A DNA stretch of 64,000 bases from positions 6,820,777 through 6,884,776 of the forward strand of contig JAUPFP010000008.1 of assembly GCA_036925085.1 (NCBI GenBank), given 5' to 3'. This document shows, piece by piece, positions 27,844 to 37,559 of the stretch. The stretch is from Brachycybe producta. Its lineage: Eukaryota; Arthropoda; Diplopoda; Playtdesmida; Andrognathidae. Position 1 is the stretch's first letter. Each line of letters starts with the position of its first letter. The position numbers and the translations under genes were made by a program. The notes beneath the pieces were generated by a model. It saw only the letters and a list, made by a program, of their open reading frames with translations. It was not told where the DNA came from and did not search any database.

Positions 27844-30800
27844 ATCTCTACTGTATATTCAAGTAAAATATCACATTCGAAGCATAATCTCTACTTTAAC
27901 CATTGAGCAAACTTCTGAATGCTCTTTTTAAAGTTAGTTTCTTTTGTTTAAAATTCTTTGTTTGTTCTTTTTCGTATATATTTTGCTGTTTCATCTTTTT
28001 ATTTACAAATGGAAGTTTTTCTTTAAAGAAAAATCCTTTTTCAGATTATATGAATCAATTGTTTAGTCGATGCATAGAAATTCCTGTAGTAGAATTTTCA
28101 AATGCATTCAGACAAATTTTACAGACATTTTTTTTTATCAACTTTATGCTAAAGATTTGTTTTTGATTTGTTGAAAAGGATGTTGGTTTTCCATTAGCCC
28201 ATGAAACGGATTTTGTTTTTTTGAACGTTTTTTTGTTGAAAAAAAAAAGTCATTTATGGTCGCATTGAATATAGGACTAGATTTGAATTTTTTGTTCATC
28301 ATTCTTTATTAATATTGATCACTTTTTTTGTTAGAATCATAAACAGTTTGCACCTTTTGTTGGTGTTTTTTAGACAATGGCTTCATTCGAAAATGATTGT
28401 TTGTTTGAAAACGCCTGCAATCACTTTTTGTAGCATAGGCCTATATGATGTCTCCACTGACTATAAAATGATTCTACAGTATGTGTATGAACGTCAGCAT
28501 CAAGCGGTATGTGTCAGTGATGTGGGTGTGTGCACTTGTCATATGCTGTTGTGTCACCTTGAAACCTTTGTACCAGGATTTAACAACCTAATTCAAGAAG
28601 AACTCTCGGAGTTTTCTATATGTTGAAACCCTGTGACAAGTGTTGAATACTTGTGACAAGTGCGCATATCGTCTGGAGACGCCGTATAAGATGCGTCATG
28701 GGAGGTACAGCGTTATTTTTTTGCACCCAGTGTTTGCAATTCATAAGTAATAGTACTGCTGTTGTTAGGCTCAAATTCAAGAAGAAACTTGATTCCTCTT
28801 TGAGGGCCTTGTCACACAGTTCCGCTTTTCGACTGCAAAATGAAGTCGCAGATGGTTGGACTGTTGTTGCAATGTATTTTCTATTTAAAGACTCTCAAAG
28901 TGGTCGATTTGGGTGACAACCCGACTTCATTTTAGAGCCGAAAAGTGGTCTGTTTGCGAAGGGCCTGAGCATGGTTACAACATAGAAAAACCCTGTTTTA
29001 ATGAGTACCAGAGTTTTCCTGTGTTTATAGGGTTCAAGTAGAAATTAAATTTTCTTGCATGTGTGTTCCTTAGAAGTTGATATTACTCTTAAAAAGTACA
29101 CTCTGCGTCTTAACTGTACAACAAGCGTAGGCGTTCACGAATGAAACTGCAATACTGTGATAGTAAAGCATTTCTGACGTCATTGTTCATTGATTTTTTT
29201 TTCTTGTTTATGTTTTTCGAATCGACAATGAATGAGCGAAGAAGAAGTAGTATATGTTGCAAATGATGATACACTGTTTTATTATAATAGCTGTATGCTT
29301 CGTTTTATTGGTTTCTTAAAAATATTGCTACTCTTTTTTAGTGAAGACGTTACAGTTGTAACGCTTCATTTGAATAAACAAAAGTCCATTTATGCTTGGA
29401 ATAAATGCCTTGGGTGGAGCTGCTTTAAATGCAATATATAATTAGCCTAAGGTAGCAAAATTTGCAATTTGTTTGGTCATGAGTAGACGTAAGTCGTTAC
29501 ATTATGATCACAAGTATTTTTCCTTGTTTCATACTGTGTACATACATGTACATTGGCAAAGGCATGGTTCTTATCCGACAAACTTCCAAAATTACAGAAC
29601 AACGTTACAACAAAAACACAAAAAATTGCATAATTCAAGTAAACACACAATGATGTGAAAATTCGTTTGTCGAAAAAACAAAATTTATAAAAAAAAATTT
29701 CAGTACCAAGTACCAGTTTTTTTTTTGTTTCGGACGCAAAGTTCAAAGGCGCATAAATAAATATAAGCAAAATAAATGATAATACTAAGGGTTAAAGGGG
29801 CGCTAGTTTTATTCTTGCCTCCAGTAGGTAATTAGCTAGCTAGTTATGACTCTGATCCAATGTAAACTCAATGTTAGATTAGAAACATATCTAGTTATTT
29901 TATATTTTTAAGAAAAATCTGGTGTTGGTAACAAGATGACGGCGATAGAATGGAATAAAAGATAGGGAATGTAGGATGGAGAGGAAGTGAGCAGGAGGTA
30001 GAGGACAACATCCTTGCAAATTAAATGGCAATCTTTCTAGTATCCATTATTTTGATTACAAAGGCAATTACAATTGGCAATTGCTTATTTTTTCTTCTTC
30101 AAGTTTGCAGCTGTTTTCATCTGTTTTTAGGGCCTAATTTGTGTGTATTATGTAAATATGTTCTGGAACTTTTTTTATATGAAGTTATGACAAATCAATA
30201 TTAGACTGTAAAGAGTGTGTGTGCGTTAAAACCATGACTACCAACCACCCTTAGGTTTTTCTTCTTTTTCTTGACGTGGGTGGAGGTGAGGGTGAGGATA
30301 TAGAACAAATTCTGATTATCAGAAATGCTTTCTAGTAAGTAGCTTAATGTTGTAAAACTAAATTTTGTCAGAGATCCTTATTGTAATAATTATTGATGAC
30401 ATGATTGTTCCATTTATTCTAAATATGGTTATGCCAACAAGTTACACTTGTTGGATGTTTTTGTTTGAGTCGGTGGTGGTGGTGTTGGTAACTTTAATGT
30501 CGAAAAATAACACTAAGCCCTACATGCTTTTCTTTTGGTATTTTTTATTATTATCAGGAATTCCCAGAACAGTTTTGTTTTGCATGTTTGAGTAATATTA
30601 TATAGGCTCAATCTAGTCTCCCCATACTTCAAAAAAAAAATATATATATTTTTTTGCAGTTTTTTCTTAATGTAAAAGAGATGGATTAAGATAATTTGTA
30701 ATGTCATGTCATTTTTTGTGAAGGGTTTCCATGGAATCACATATTATACAAATGCTAATAGCTGTTAAGGTAGATATTGTCAACCTTATATACTATACAT

Positions 30801-33800
30801 AATATGAGGTTCTTGTTACGCGGTAAATCCTTCTTTCAGGATGCTAAGTTTAATCTTACAACGTGCAGGGTTCCAAAATAATGATGTGGTATTATAATAA
30901 AAATTAAACAAAATCAGAAACGACAATTATAAATGTATGAGATTTCAAATCTATTGATTTAAAATCATATATTTTATTTTTAAATGATAATTTTAAAATA
31001 AACCATTAAGCCAATATTATTTTAAATTATAATTAAAGTAATACGTTTTAATAGGTTAACATTTATTTTTAACAATTGTTAAATTTTTCAAATTAAAAAC
31101 ATACATATTTTTATATGAATGTAAATTAAAGTTTTATTTAATAATTTTAATAAAATTAACAATGATATTATTTTTAGGGTTGTGGGTTTTTAATATATAT
31201 TATTATTATAGTTTTTTTATTGTTGTATACAGATTAGTTTGTTGAACATTGTTGTTTTTGTTTCAACATGACATTCGTCTCTCCCGCTGGGAGAGTTCTG
31301 AAAAAAAAACCCAAGGTTTCTGTTTCTGGGCTCCCCTTTTTGTGTGTGATTTATAGCACTGGCATTTGCTTTAAGCTATAAACGCTTTTGTTTTGTGGCT
31401 AGCGAACAATCGATGTCAATTCCATTTGTGTGTGTGTTTTTCACACAATGGCTTTTTGGTCATTTCTTAAACTTCTTTTTCTATTTGTTTTTTCAACCAT
31501 CTAATGTTTGTATTGGACGTCAAAATAACATTTTTCCAAACTCGCGACAGCTTTTCGGTTTTAAGTACAGGTGTAGAAAAAAGTAAAAAAAAAATCTTTT
31601 CGTTTTTTGTTGAAGTGCTCGCATCACTTAGATCACTTACATTTTTTATAAAGATGTAAGCCACTTCAACACAGTTAACTTTTAAACAAAAACTTCAAGA
31701 AGAAGATGAACATTTATTGTTCTCTGGTCACCAAAGTCATTAGCGACTCAAGAGTCATTTTATTCATTTCTAATTAGTAGCCTAGTAGGGCTCTGGATTT
31801 TTATACCAATATCAAGTAAATGTTTCTCAATTTGTGAATCAATGGCCAATTGTGAAGTAACAATTCCATTTAGATCAAGTTGAAGATCATCCGACAATCA
31901 TGGCTTTTTTAATCAAAAAGACTGGTTAGAGGCTAGAACTCTAGTTGACAGTTGATAGTAACCAGACATCTAGCCTCTAAACAGTCTTTTTCGAATAGAA
32001 AAAACAAACAAACAATATAATTATTGTTGTTCTATTGATGATGATCACTTCATGTTTGGCACTTGGGTCACAAGTTAAGAAAAATTTGCTTGATAATGCA
32101 TAAACATCCGAGTCCTACTAACTAATAGTCACTCGTAACTTAGCAATTGCATTCTATAGTGTCTACACGTCACGTTAGTTGTTTTCAAAGTTACTGCATC
32201 TATTTTCAAACCAACATTCACTGCACTGCATGATTTCGTAAAGTGGCCATTGTAATTTCGACATTCTGAAAATGAAGCAAAAAAAAAAAAAAGGTGATTG
32301 GACATTACTTGCTGTTGAATCAACAATGTTTGGGAGATTGGTGGGTCATCGGCTTAAGTTACTAGGCTACTTACAAACTTAATTAATGGGTCACTTGATT
32401 TTAAGTGGGGATACTGAGCTTTATAGACCTCGAGATTTAATGAAAGGCGCTTTTCTTGGTGTTCAACTGCGAATAGTTTTTTTTTATCAGAATGGTCCAT
32501 GTATTTCACAAGTTTATGGAGCTGATTTCAATCAACGTTCTTCGAGTCAGTGTTGAGTAAATGTGTGCTGGATGTGATGGCAATATGAAGCGCCAATCAT
32601 GACACGAGTGGTAACCACAGCATAACTGTGGTTACATGAGTATGAAGTATATAATGAATACCTTTTGTCTCGGTTTGTTTAAACCACGCTACACACATTT
32701 TTTCATGATGAAATGTCATTGTGTTGACTGGTGAATTTGTAGCTATTTGTATTGTTCACTGTTATTATTGCTGCACAACAAAATACCATTTGTGTAACAC
32801 GCACTCTTTTATTTTCTTTCTTGTGTACTTTTTACTTACTGTCAAAAGCAAACTTCACGCAATGTTCAGATTAGGCCCTAGGTACATTTTTTATATCTAT
32901 TGTTATTCAGGTGATGCAGGTACTTGGACGTCAAATAACTTTAAGAAGAAAAAAAACCTGCAAGTATTTTAGAAACTAGTAGAGCAAATGAACCACTTAA
33001 AATGAATTTTATGTCGATATCTTGAAAAATATTGGGTAAAATTTTGGGTATTGCAAATTTTTTTTTATTTTCGTTCACTTCTTTATATATTTTTGAATTT
33101 AAGGGCCTAAAACTATGAAACAAAAAAATTCGGACTGCGCAATTTTTTTAAATGACACAGTCCTACTGACACAAAGCGTCCAGTAACTATTTGTTTCTCA
33201 AAATTTTTGTCAACATAGTGGCAACTACACAATACTATCAGAGAAACAGTATCAAAATACAGCTGTCAACAGATAACAAACAAGATGCAACTAGTTGCAT
33301 CTCGTTTGTTATCTGTCCACGCTAAAGAAACCATCCGGTGACAGTTGTCACATGTCTGCTGCTTATTGCCGTTATTCCTTTGATTTTCACTGCTCAACTT
33401 TATTTCCAAATCCTATTAAAGTGTCAAAATGTTGCCTCCGTGTGGACAGGGCTGGATATTTTTTTTATGTTTGCATTTTATATGCTGCTGCATTTGGACT
33501 ATTGTCTCTTTGCAACAGGTCTACATGGCTGCTTTTCGAGTAATTATTCAAATTTAGATTCTTGTTTGTATTCGTTACATGAAAGAATGTGCGTTATGAT
33601 TGACATGTTTTTTTTTATTATGCAAAATTCGTCATTGCATGCATTATTTCTAAAACACATTGAGATTTCTTTCATTCTATTATTACATGATGGAATTTGC
33701 ATCGTAACTAATTGTTGTTTTGGAAAATATTCTTATTATGTTTTTGTTTTCTTCCTTTTTTTTTTACAGAAATTGTTGACGTTCGTAAGACCGAGAAACA

Positions 33801-33804
33801 TTAA
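13561..33804 (+). CDS. Aquaglyceroporin (AQP3/7/9/10-like), six exons, 5' partial
   Basis: A membrane channel for glycerol, water and similar small solutes. Exons: 13561-13687, 16548-16685, 23691-23803, 26189-26406, 27019-27149 and 33770-33804. All introns are GT/AG and phases chain as 0, 1, 1, 0, 2, 1. Together they give 762 nt: 253 visible residues plus a TAA stop. Numbering from the first visible residue, the first NPA box (GHINPAVT) is at 47-49 and the second (GYAINPARD) at 177-179. The selectivity-filter Arg is at 180, and the Asp after it (181) marks the aquaglyceroporin branch rather than water-only aquaporins. The NPA spacing of 130 is as expected for this branch, and the AGIFATYP and WWWVP stretches also fit. 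Family members are about 290 residues, so about 40 N-terminal residues (first helix) are missing. The exact paralogue is not resolved. Confidence 0.93.
13688..16547. other. Aquaporin intron between exons a and b
   Basis: About 2.9 kb, GTAAAT donor and TTCTGTAG acceptor. It contains one copy of dispersed repeat R (about 13920-14190), an ATT-rich microsatellite (15967-16031), an AT run at 16293-16313 and otherwise AT-rich unique sequence. Around 15411-15740, words such as TTGCAAC, GTGTCC and ACATGT recur in both orientations, probably an old repeat; no gene is seen. Confidence 0.8.
13920..14190 (-). repeat. Dispersed repeat R, copy 1
   Basis: Its reverse complement matches 55900-56165 over about 260 bp. 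Shared landmarks read on the minus strand are TTTATGAACAG, AAATTAAGAGAAACTAGAAA, TTTTTATAGACAAAAATTTA, TTTGCTTAAA and GATTAAGCTACC. A shorter piece recurs near 60735-60775. It has no coding frame. It could be a SINE, MITE or a LINE 3' tail; I see no clear terminal repeats. Confidence 0.65.
16548..16685 (+). CDS. Aquaglyceroporin exon b, first NPA box
   Basis: Follows a TTCTTCTTCTGTAG acceptor. The first two bases complete a Gly codon, then GHINPAVTVALA forms the first NPA half-helix, followed by KFPWRKVPLYMIAQYLGAF of the third helix. The donor is GTGAGT at 16686, phase 1. Without splicing, the frame reads on into a poly-G tract and stops at about 16852; that extension is intronic. Confidence 0.94.
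18285..18597. mobile_element. TIR element family A, copy 1
   Basis: The termini are complementary: TTAGGGCTAAGATCTTTATG on the left and ATAAAAATATGAGCC on the right. Inside, the left arm has ATGGCCAATTGTGAAGTAAC and the right arm its counterpart, GTTACTTCACATTTGGCAC. The core contains AGAGGCTAGAA and its complement TTTAGCCTCT around a CAACTGATAGTAATCAGAC segment. The same layout recurs at 31783-32120, 43571-43808 (core deleted) and 50910-51200. No coding capacity. Confidence 0.8.
20753..21080. mobile_element. MITE with long terminal inverted repeats
   Basis: Left end: CTTGGGTGACACAGTCTATA, then TTTTAAAATTG and ATATCTCAGAAACT. The right end read in reverse complement is CTTGAATGGCACAGTCTAGT, then TTTAAAATTAA and CTATCTCAGAAACT. 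The inverted repeats therefore extend about 50 bp with scattered mismatches. The centre is AT-rich and non-coding. Lies in the large aquaporin intron. The superfamily cannot be assigned because flanking duplications are not clear. Confidence 0.78.
21501..21615. mobile_element. Palindromic MITE, family M, copy 2
   Basis: The left end CCATTTGGTGTAATTGTCAA continues to TTACACGAAATG. The right arm has ACATACATTTCGTGTAATTG and then diverges, so the outer right terminus is lost. The terminal GTGTAAT-ATTACAC pair forms a small hairpin by itself. Matches copies at 2749 and 56543. Confidence 0.78.
23379..23453. repeat. (TA)n microsatellite
   Basis: About 75 bp of alternating TA within the aquaporin intron, about 240 bp before exon c. 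It produces meaningless Tyr-Ile open frames on both strands. Confidence 0.95.
23691..23803 (+). CDS. Aquaglyceroporin exon c, loop C
   Basis: Acceptor TTTGACAG, donor GTAAGA at 23804, entering in phase 1 and leaving in phase 0. It encodes NALTDFSGADDTFALNTAG then IFATYPKEFLSIGNGFADQ: the extracellular loop C and the start of the fifth helix. The AGIFATYP motif is characteristic of aquaglyceroporins and supports this branch independently of the NPARD box. Confidence 0.94.
23804..26188. other. Aquaporin intron between exons c and d
   Basis: About 2.4 kb. Holds a hAT-like fragment (23991-24172), a repeat piece with AATAACTGATTTT (about 24395-24440) that recurs elsewhere, and AT-rich unique sequence. 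No other exon is seen. Confidence 0.8.
23991..24172. mobile_element. hAT-like non-autonomous element (MITE)
   Basis: Ends read CCAGTGGTTTTCAGAC and GAGAATCACTGG, the CAGTGGTT...TTTGAGAA-CACTG pattern typical of hAT termini. The flanks TTTAGAAT and TTTCGAAC agree at 6 of 8 positions, consistent with a decayed 8-bp target duplication. The interior (GCTCACGGC, TGGCACA, CTCATGGCACACTAT) is shared with a related copy at about 42776-42896, which has GCTCACGGCGCAGTATTTTT and GGGAATCACTG. No transposase. Confidence 0.7.
26189..26406 (+). CDS. Aquaglyceroporin exon d, second NPA box
   Basis: Preceded by a poor tract (A run directly before the AG at 26187-26188) and ended by GTAACT. It encodes 72 residues: the fifth helix, loop with NKNMNTPKG, the sixth-helix region and GYAINPARDLGPRIF with the second NPA half-helix, then AGWGKQVF. 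The acceptor is unusual, with the pyrimidine stretch about 15-30 bases upstream. A competing GT at 26398 would end the exon two codons earlier in the wrong phase for exon e, so 26406 is preferred. Confidence 0.93.
26407..27018. other. Aquaporin intron between exons d and e
   Basis: 612 bp, the shortest intron of the gene. Contains a 13-base G run near 26496-26508 and AT-rich sequence. Nothing else seen. Confidence 0.85.
27019..27149 (+). CDS. Aquaglyceroporin exon e, last helix
   Basis: Acceptor TTCATTTTAG, donor GTAAGT (consensus) at 27150. It encodes [20 protein letters not shown] then the end of the last helix and EDEDNSCPV of the cytoplasmic tail. WWWVP before the last helix is a conserved feature of the family. 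Reading through the donor gives an immediate stop two codons later, so unspliced message would still end sensibly. Confidence 0.94.
27778..27846 (+). repeat. (CT)n microsatellite
   Basis: CT dinucleotides interrupted by short T runs; a homopyrimidine stretch of about 70 bp. Gives a spurious Ser-Leu reading frame. Confidence 0.93.
28800..28968. mobile_element. TIR element, about 170 bp
   Basis: The left side has GGGCCTTGTCACACAGTTCC, then GCTTTTCGACTG and AAAATGAAGTCG. The right side mirrors it with CGACTTCATTTTAGAGC, CGAAAAGTGG and CTGTTTGCGAAGGGCC. The inverted repeats cover about 45 bp each. No coding capacity. Non-autonomous DNA element of unknown superfamily. Confidence 0.75.
31783..32120. 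mobile_element. TIR element family A, copy 2
   Basis: Left terminus TAGTAGGGCTCTGGATTTTT; right terminus read in reverse TAGTAGGACTCGGATG. It shares the inner ATGGCCAATTGTGAAGTAAC and the core GAGGCTAGAA...CTAGCCTCT with copy 1. The flanks resemble each other (AATTAGTAG and AACTAATAG) but are not an exact duplication. Confidence 0.8.
33272..33319. repeat. Near-perfect 48-bp palindrome
   Basis: CAGATAACAAACAAGATG followed by CAACT, then AGTTG and CATCTCGTTTGTTATCTG: two 23-24-bp arms with one mismatch and essentially no loop. It could extrude as a cruciform or be the relic of a palindromic MITE. It lies about 450 bp upstream of the last aquaporin exon. Confidence 0.85.
33770..33804 (+). CDS. 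Aquaglyceroporin terminal coding exon f
   Basis: A 35-nt coding exon after a strong acceptor (CTTCC, long T run, ACAG). Two bases complete a Glu codon started in exon e, then IVDVRKTEKH and TAA at 33802-33804. Family tails in AQP3-type proteins are likewise short, charged and rich in Val, Lys and His, so the phase-correct ending is convincing, though such a short exon 6.6 kb downstream needs transcript proof. The longer open frame spanning this point (33338-33991) is in another phase and runs over the acceptor; it is not the gene. Confidence 0.75.
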
Positions 33805-35527
33805 TGCTGCTGCTGCTTTTACCGTAGTCGTCGTCTTTGTTCTTACGTCGGTTTTCATCGCAAATGACGTCATCATCTACTTCTCGGTGGGTCGTTCCTA
33901 CAAAATCGAACTAACTGTACATATATCGAAAAATGTCCAATCTGTGTCAGTGTGTGTGTGTGTTTTTTTTTGGTTTATATATATTATATAATAAAAAAAA
34001 TACTTGTGACTTTTTACCGGTTGGTTTTTACAAAAGCAAAGAAACCAAGGTTTAGAAACCATTGGTTTCATCTTGTTATTTCTTCCAACGGTTTTTTTTG
34101 TTCTCTTTCTCTCCAATTTTTCTACCGCAACTTCTGCTTTTTTTTGTTTTTGTTTTCTTCTCGCCCACACAACCACAACACAAGCCACAAACGGGACAAA
34201 AGCTCTTTTTATGCATCAGAATATATATATATATATATATTAATATAAATATCACGTTCCTTTTTGTGTTAATTTGCATTTTTTTTTAACCAAAAAGTGC
34301 TTTATCAATATTTTTTGTGTACATTTGAAAACGTATTTTTTTTTTTCACTTCATATTTTGTATTCTCTTTCCTTTTTTGTATTTCTTTAAAAGAAATATT
34401 GTTACTTAATGTAATATTTGTTGGCGAAATTTGTTTGTATAACAACACTCCTCCACATTTGCATCAGTGGAGTTTGTTTTGAAATGTTTTCATAAATTTG
34501 CTTTGAATTGACATTCAAAAGTAAGATTGTACCCAATGTAGTAGGCCTATAACAAAATTTAACTAGTTCTACTTACATTATGATACAGTTAATAGTGTAA
34601 AAAAGAAGTCATTGTGCAAAGTCACAAGTCAATTTGCGAAATCATCAATTTGAAAATCAACCTATACATTGACTAGCATTATTGGCAATGTGTAAAATGC
34701 ATAAAATAAACAAGCCCAAGCGCGTTCAGTTTATGAACGCTTTTGAAACTGTTCTATGAGTTTTTAAATTATTATTTTAAAACAAAACTTGGCCTATCTT
34801 TGGAAGTTGCTTTGTACGTAGCAACTTCCAAAACGCTTGGAAACTGAACGCACTGCACCCTTTATATCGATTGGCTTGTTGATGTAAACCTGTATTTCTA
34901 GTTTTACAAACTGACTAGCGACTTTGCAGAATGACTGATTTTGCAGCTTTGAAAGTATATAAAAATAATAAGCTTAACGCTTATGCTTTTGTGGTCTAAA
35001 TCCTCTTTACATCTTTAGACGGAAGTCTGTATAAACAAGGCAACAATTCGTGTAAATATGTTTGAAAAAAGTAAGGTGTTTTTTAATAATCAATATTTGC
35101 CATTATGAAATTAATAGTATTTTGTTGTTTTTGTTGCATTCTGAATTGAAACATTAACATATTTAATTTTGTTATATTATAAATACAAACGGTAATGCAT
35201 ATTAAATATGCATTAAGCTCTCTCTCTATCTTATTATTAATTATATATGTCACGTGTTCTCTCTATAAAATATTTGAGGTTGTAGATTTTATATGAAAAA
35301 ATATGTTCGTTTAGTTGTTTTATTGCTGTACACAATTGCAGCTACAAATATATCCTTTCAATGAATGAATTTATGGTTAATAAATCACATTTATTCCTCT
35401 TCTATTGTTTTTTTATTCATCTTAATAAAAGGATCCACTCTTTAATGTAGATCTACAAATGTTTGGAGTACATTTTCAGTGTTTTGCTTTGTAGTTAATT
35501 TTAAGTTTGCATTGTTAACTATCACTG
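33805..35527 (+). other. Aquaporin 3' UTR and downstream flank
   Basis: Non-coding. The first AATAAA after the stop is at 33990-33995 and another is near 34705; either could serve as the poly(A) signal. A palindromic unit lies at 34718-34856, with GCGTTCAGTTT and AAACTGAACGC outer arms and the hairpin TTTGGAAGTTGCT/AGCAACTTCCAAA inside. A short repeat with GAATGACTGATTTTG is at about 34905-34955. AT-rich sequence otherwise. Confidence 0.55.
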
Positions 35528-35540
35528 AGTGCGATAATGT
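35528..35540. repeat. Target-site duplication, LINE 3' side
   Basis: AGTGCGATAATGT, identical to 37176-37188. The pair brackets the LINE fragment exactly, as expected from target-primed reverse transcription. Confidence 0.9.
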
Positions 35541-37175
35541 TGCAAATATAACTACGGCCCACCCGCCGATAGGCTTAAGGCCACTTATACCATTTTGTGT
35601 ACGACAGTCTTAACAAGAAGGGTCTTTGCTGCGAAGGTAGACAAGAGCCTATAGGTTCCTACCCCTCCCCGGTACCACCAAAACATAGTATCTCTAGGTT
35701 AGCAGCTAGGGTTTGTGCACAAGGTTGTGATTAACAGGTCTGTGTTATCATAGTTCCAATGTTCAGTTCGGGTGATTTAGACATCATTGTAAGGGAAGCA
35801 GCTAGGGTTTATGCACTAGGTTATAATTAACAGGTCTATTATCATAGTTCTAATGTTCGGTTTGGATGATTTAGTCATCATTGTAAGGGAGAAGCTGAAA
35901 GGGGGTGGTGGCCACTATTATCTCACTAGGAGTTATCACTGTCACTGGCAGAGCTGTTGTCAGTAGTGGCATCATCATGAGAAACAGGGTATCGGAAGAC
36001 TGCTTCATTAGCGAACTCACGCATTGCCTTCAAGTGTTCAGTTTGAAAGAGGACAGCTGGATGGATTGGCCAACTAAGATCAGTTCTAGTGGACCACAAG
36101 ATGAGTCATTCGCGTGCTGCAGTGCGAATGGGAAGCATACAATGGAACAGGATGTGCTGTAGTGTCCTCCTCACCAAGTTCGCATGGGCAACAGCCGTCT
36201 GTAGTAGAGAGCCGAAAATGTTGGAGGTAGCGATTGAACAGACCATGCCCGGTCATCAACAAAACTATTTTCCCTGAGAAGATGTGGTGAGAATGAGAAT
36301 GGTCCAGTTGTGGAAGCAGCTCATGGACTTGACGGCCGGTATTAGAAAGGTTCCACAGCGACTGCCACTCCCGGTGTTCCCTAGCTCGGACTGTTGCCTG
36401 GAAGCTCGATATTGCGCGACTGTGAACTGTCACTGTAAGTGACGTAGTCCATAGCTTGGCAAGTTGGTCGGCATGCTCGTTCCAGGTGTGGCCAGCATGG
36501 GCTTTAATCTAGGCCAAGCGTATCTGCCTGCCATAACTCCCAAAGCGATGTATATCGGCATTTGCATGGTATGAATCAGCATGTGTGCTGGATCCTAATG
36601 ACACAACAGTTAGTGCAGATAATGAGTCAGAGCAGATCATTATGGTTGTCCCTCACGGGGCACGCTCCCCACCCATTTTAATTGTTATCCGGATTGCTAA
36701 GAGCTCAGCCTGAAACACAGTACATTCATCCGGTAGATGGCACCCCCATGAATGAAACTCGTGATTGCGGTTGGTTACTACAAATGCAGAGCCAACCTTA
36801 TTGTCTCGTTTTGATCCATCGGTATAGATGCAGAAATCCACCTGTGTGCTTAATTCTGTAGTCCATTTCTCCACAGGGTATTCTTGCTGGAGTGCGGGGT
36901 GCATGGTATTCTTAATGGTTAAGAGGGTGTCCAGCAGCTCAGCGGATGCCTGGCGATGTTTCCAAAGTATGTGACGGCCGTGTGCAAGGATGAACACAGG
37001 TGGGCAGCCAGAAAGCACCTGAAGCGCCCTTGTCGGTGCTGTGCGAAATGCCTTGATTATTGCCAAAAGAAAGGGCCTCTGGGTAGCATCCAGAAGACGG
37101 GTGAGTGTGACAGTAGATGCTCTGTTACCCCAGACTTCCGCCCCATAAAGCAGCATAGGGGAAGTGCACGCCGAT
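35541..37175 (-). pseudogene. 5'-truncated LINE (I/Nimb-like, RNase H bearing), broken
   Basis: The 3' part of a non-LTR retrotransposon ORF2 on the minus strand. From 37156 down it encodes MLLYGAEVWG (the usual end of the reverse-transcriptase region), then an RNase H domain: Asp in FCIYTDGSK (residue 113 of this frame), Glu in VFQAELLAI (151), Asp in IICSDSLSAL in a second frame, and the closing IKAHAGH...EHADQLAK. A C-terminal LMTGHGLFNRYL plus CCPCELGEED segment follows. Damage: a frameshift with stop just after 36653 and a TAG in place of the usual Trp before IKAH. The 3' UTR is GC-richer than the surroundings and ends near 35541 in TATATTTGCA without a long poly(A). Clade assignment is tentative. 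Confidence 0.9.
35701..35890 (-). repeat. Tandem duplication in the LINE 3' UTR
   Basis: Two adjacent copies of about 95 bp (35701-35796 and 35797-35890). Both begin AGCAGCTAGGGTTT, share GATTAACAGGTCT or AATTAACAGGTCT and TTATCATAGTT, and end CATCATTGTAAGGGA. They are about 85-90% alike by eye. This may be a feature of the LINE family's 3' UTR rather than of this insertion. Confidence 0.85.
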
Positions 37176-37188
37176 AGTGCGATAATGT
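37176..37188. repeat. Target-site duplication, LINE 5' side
   Basis: AGTGCGATAATGT, a perfect 13-bp match to 35528-35540. It marks the 5' truncation point of the LINE copy and shows insertion, not local duplication, placed it here. Confidence 0.9.
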
Positions 37189-37360
37189 GTCACTATTTGT
37201 TGAAAACTTTGTTGCGATCTAAAAAAAATTCCAACTTAAAGCAGAAATGAACTATGAAATTTCGGAATTTTTGTGCCAAACATGATACAAAAAAAACGGT
37301 CAATTATTTCGATTATATTTCAATGTCAATTTTTTTAATGTAAATTTGACCTTAGTCTGT

Positions 37361-37559
37361 TTAGACCATGTATAGGGATAGATGGAGCAAGAGCCATAGG
37401 AGCTGGAGAAAGACAGTGGATCCATTATGACTTAGCAGTTTATCCCAGGAATGTCATGTTTCACAATGAGTATTGCCCACAGTCAAGGGCCAAGTACAGC
37501 TTGTCATGTTGGTCCCAAGGTTAATGCAGGTGCTCCATCTACCCCTATTCATGGTCTAA
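37361..37559. mobile_element. TIR element with 29-bp inverted repeats
   Basis: Left TTAGACCATGTATAGGGATA then GATGGAGCA; the right end reverse-complemented is TTAGACCATGAATAGGGGTA then GATGGAGCA: 27 of 29 positions match. Total length 199 bp, no coding. The near identity of the arms suggests a fairly recent copy. Target duplication not evident. Confidence 0.85.

Larger units (their letters stand above)
27150..33769. other. Last aquaporin intron, 6.6 kb
   Basis: Contains a CT-rich microsatellite (27778-27846), a TIR element at 28800-28968, an A-family element (31783-32120), and a 48-bp palindrome (33272-33319). Several short homopolymers including a G run near 27577-27588. No internal exon with family similarity was found. 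Confidence 0.7.

Noticed and set aside
33338-33991. 217-codon plus-strand open frame, hydrophobic
   Set aside because: It spans the strong acceptor at 33768-33769 and overlaps the aquaporin last exon in another frame. Its composition is Phe/Leu/Val from T-rich DNA, with no family motif; I judge it a chance frame.
35905-36162. Plus-strand ORF in the LINE region
   Set aside because: Antisense shadow of the minus-strand LINE; no motif on the plus strand.
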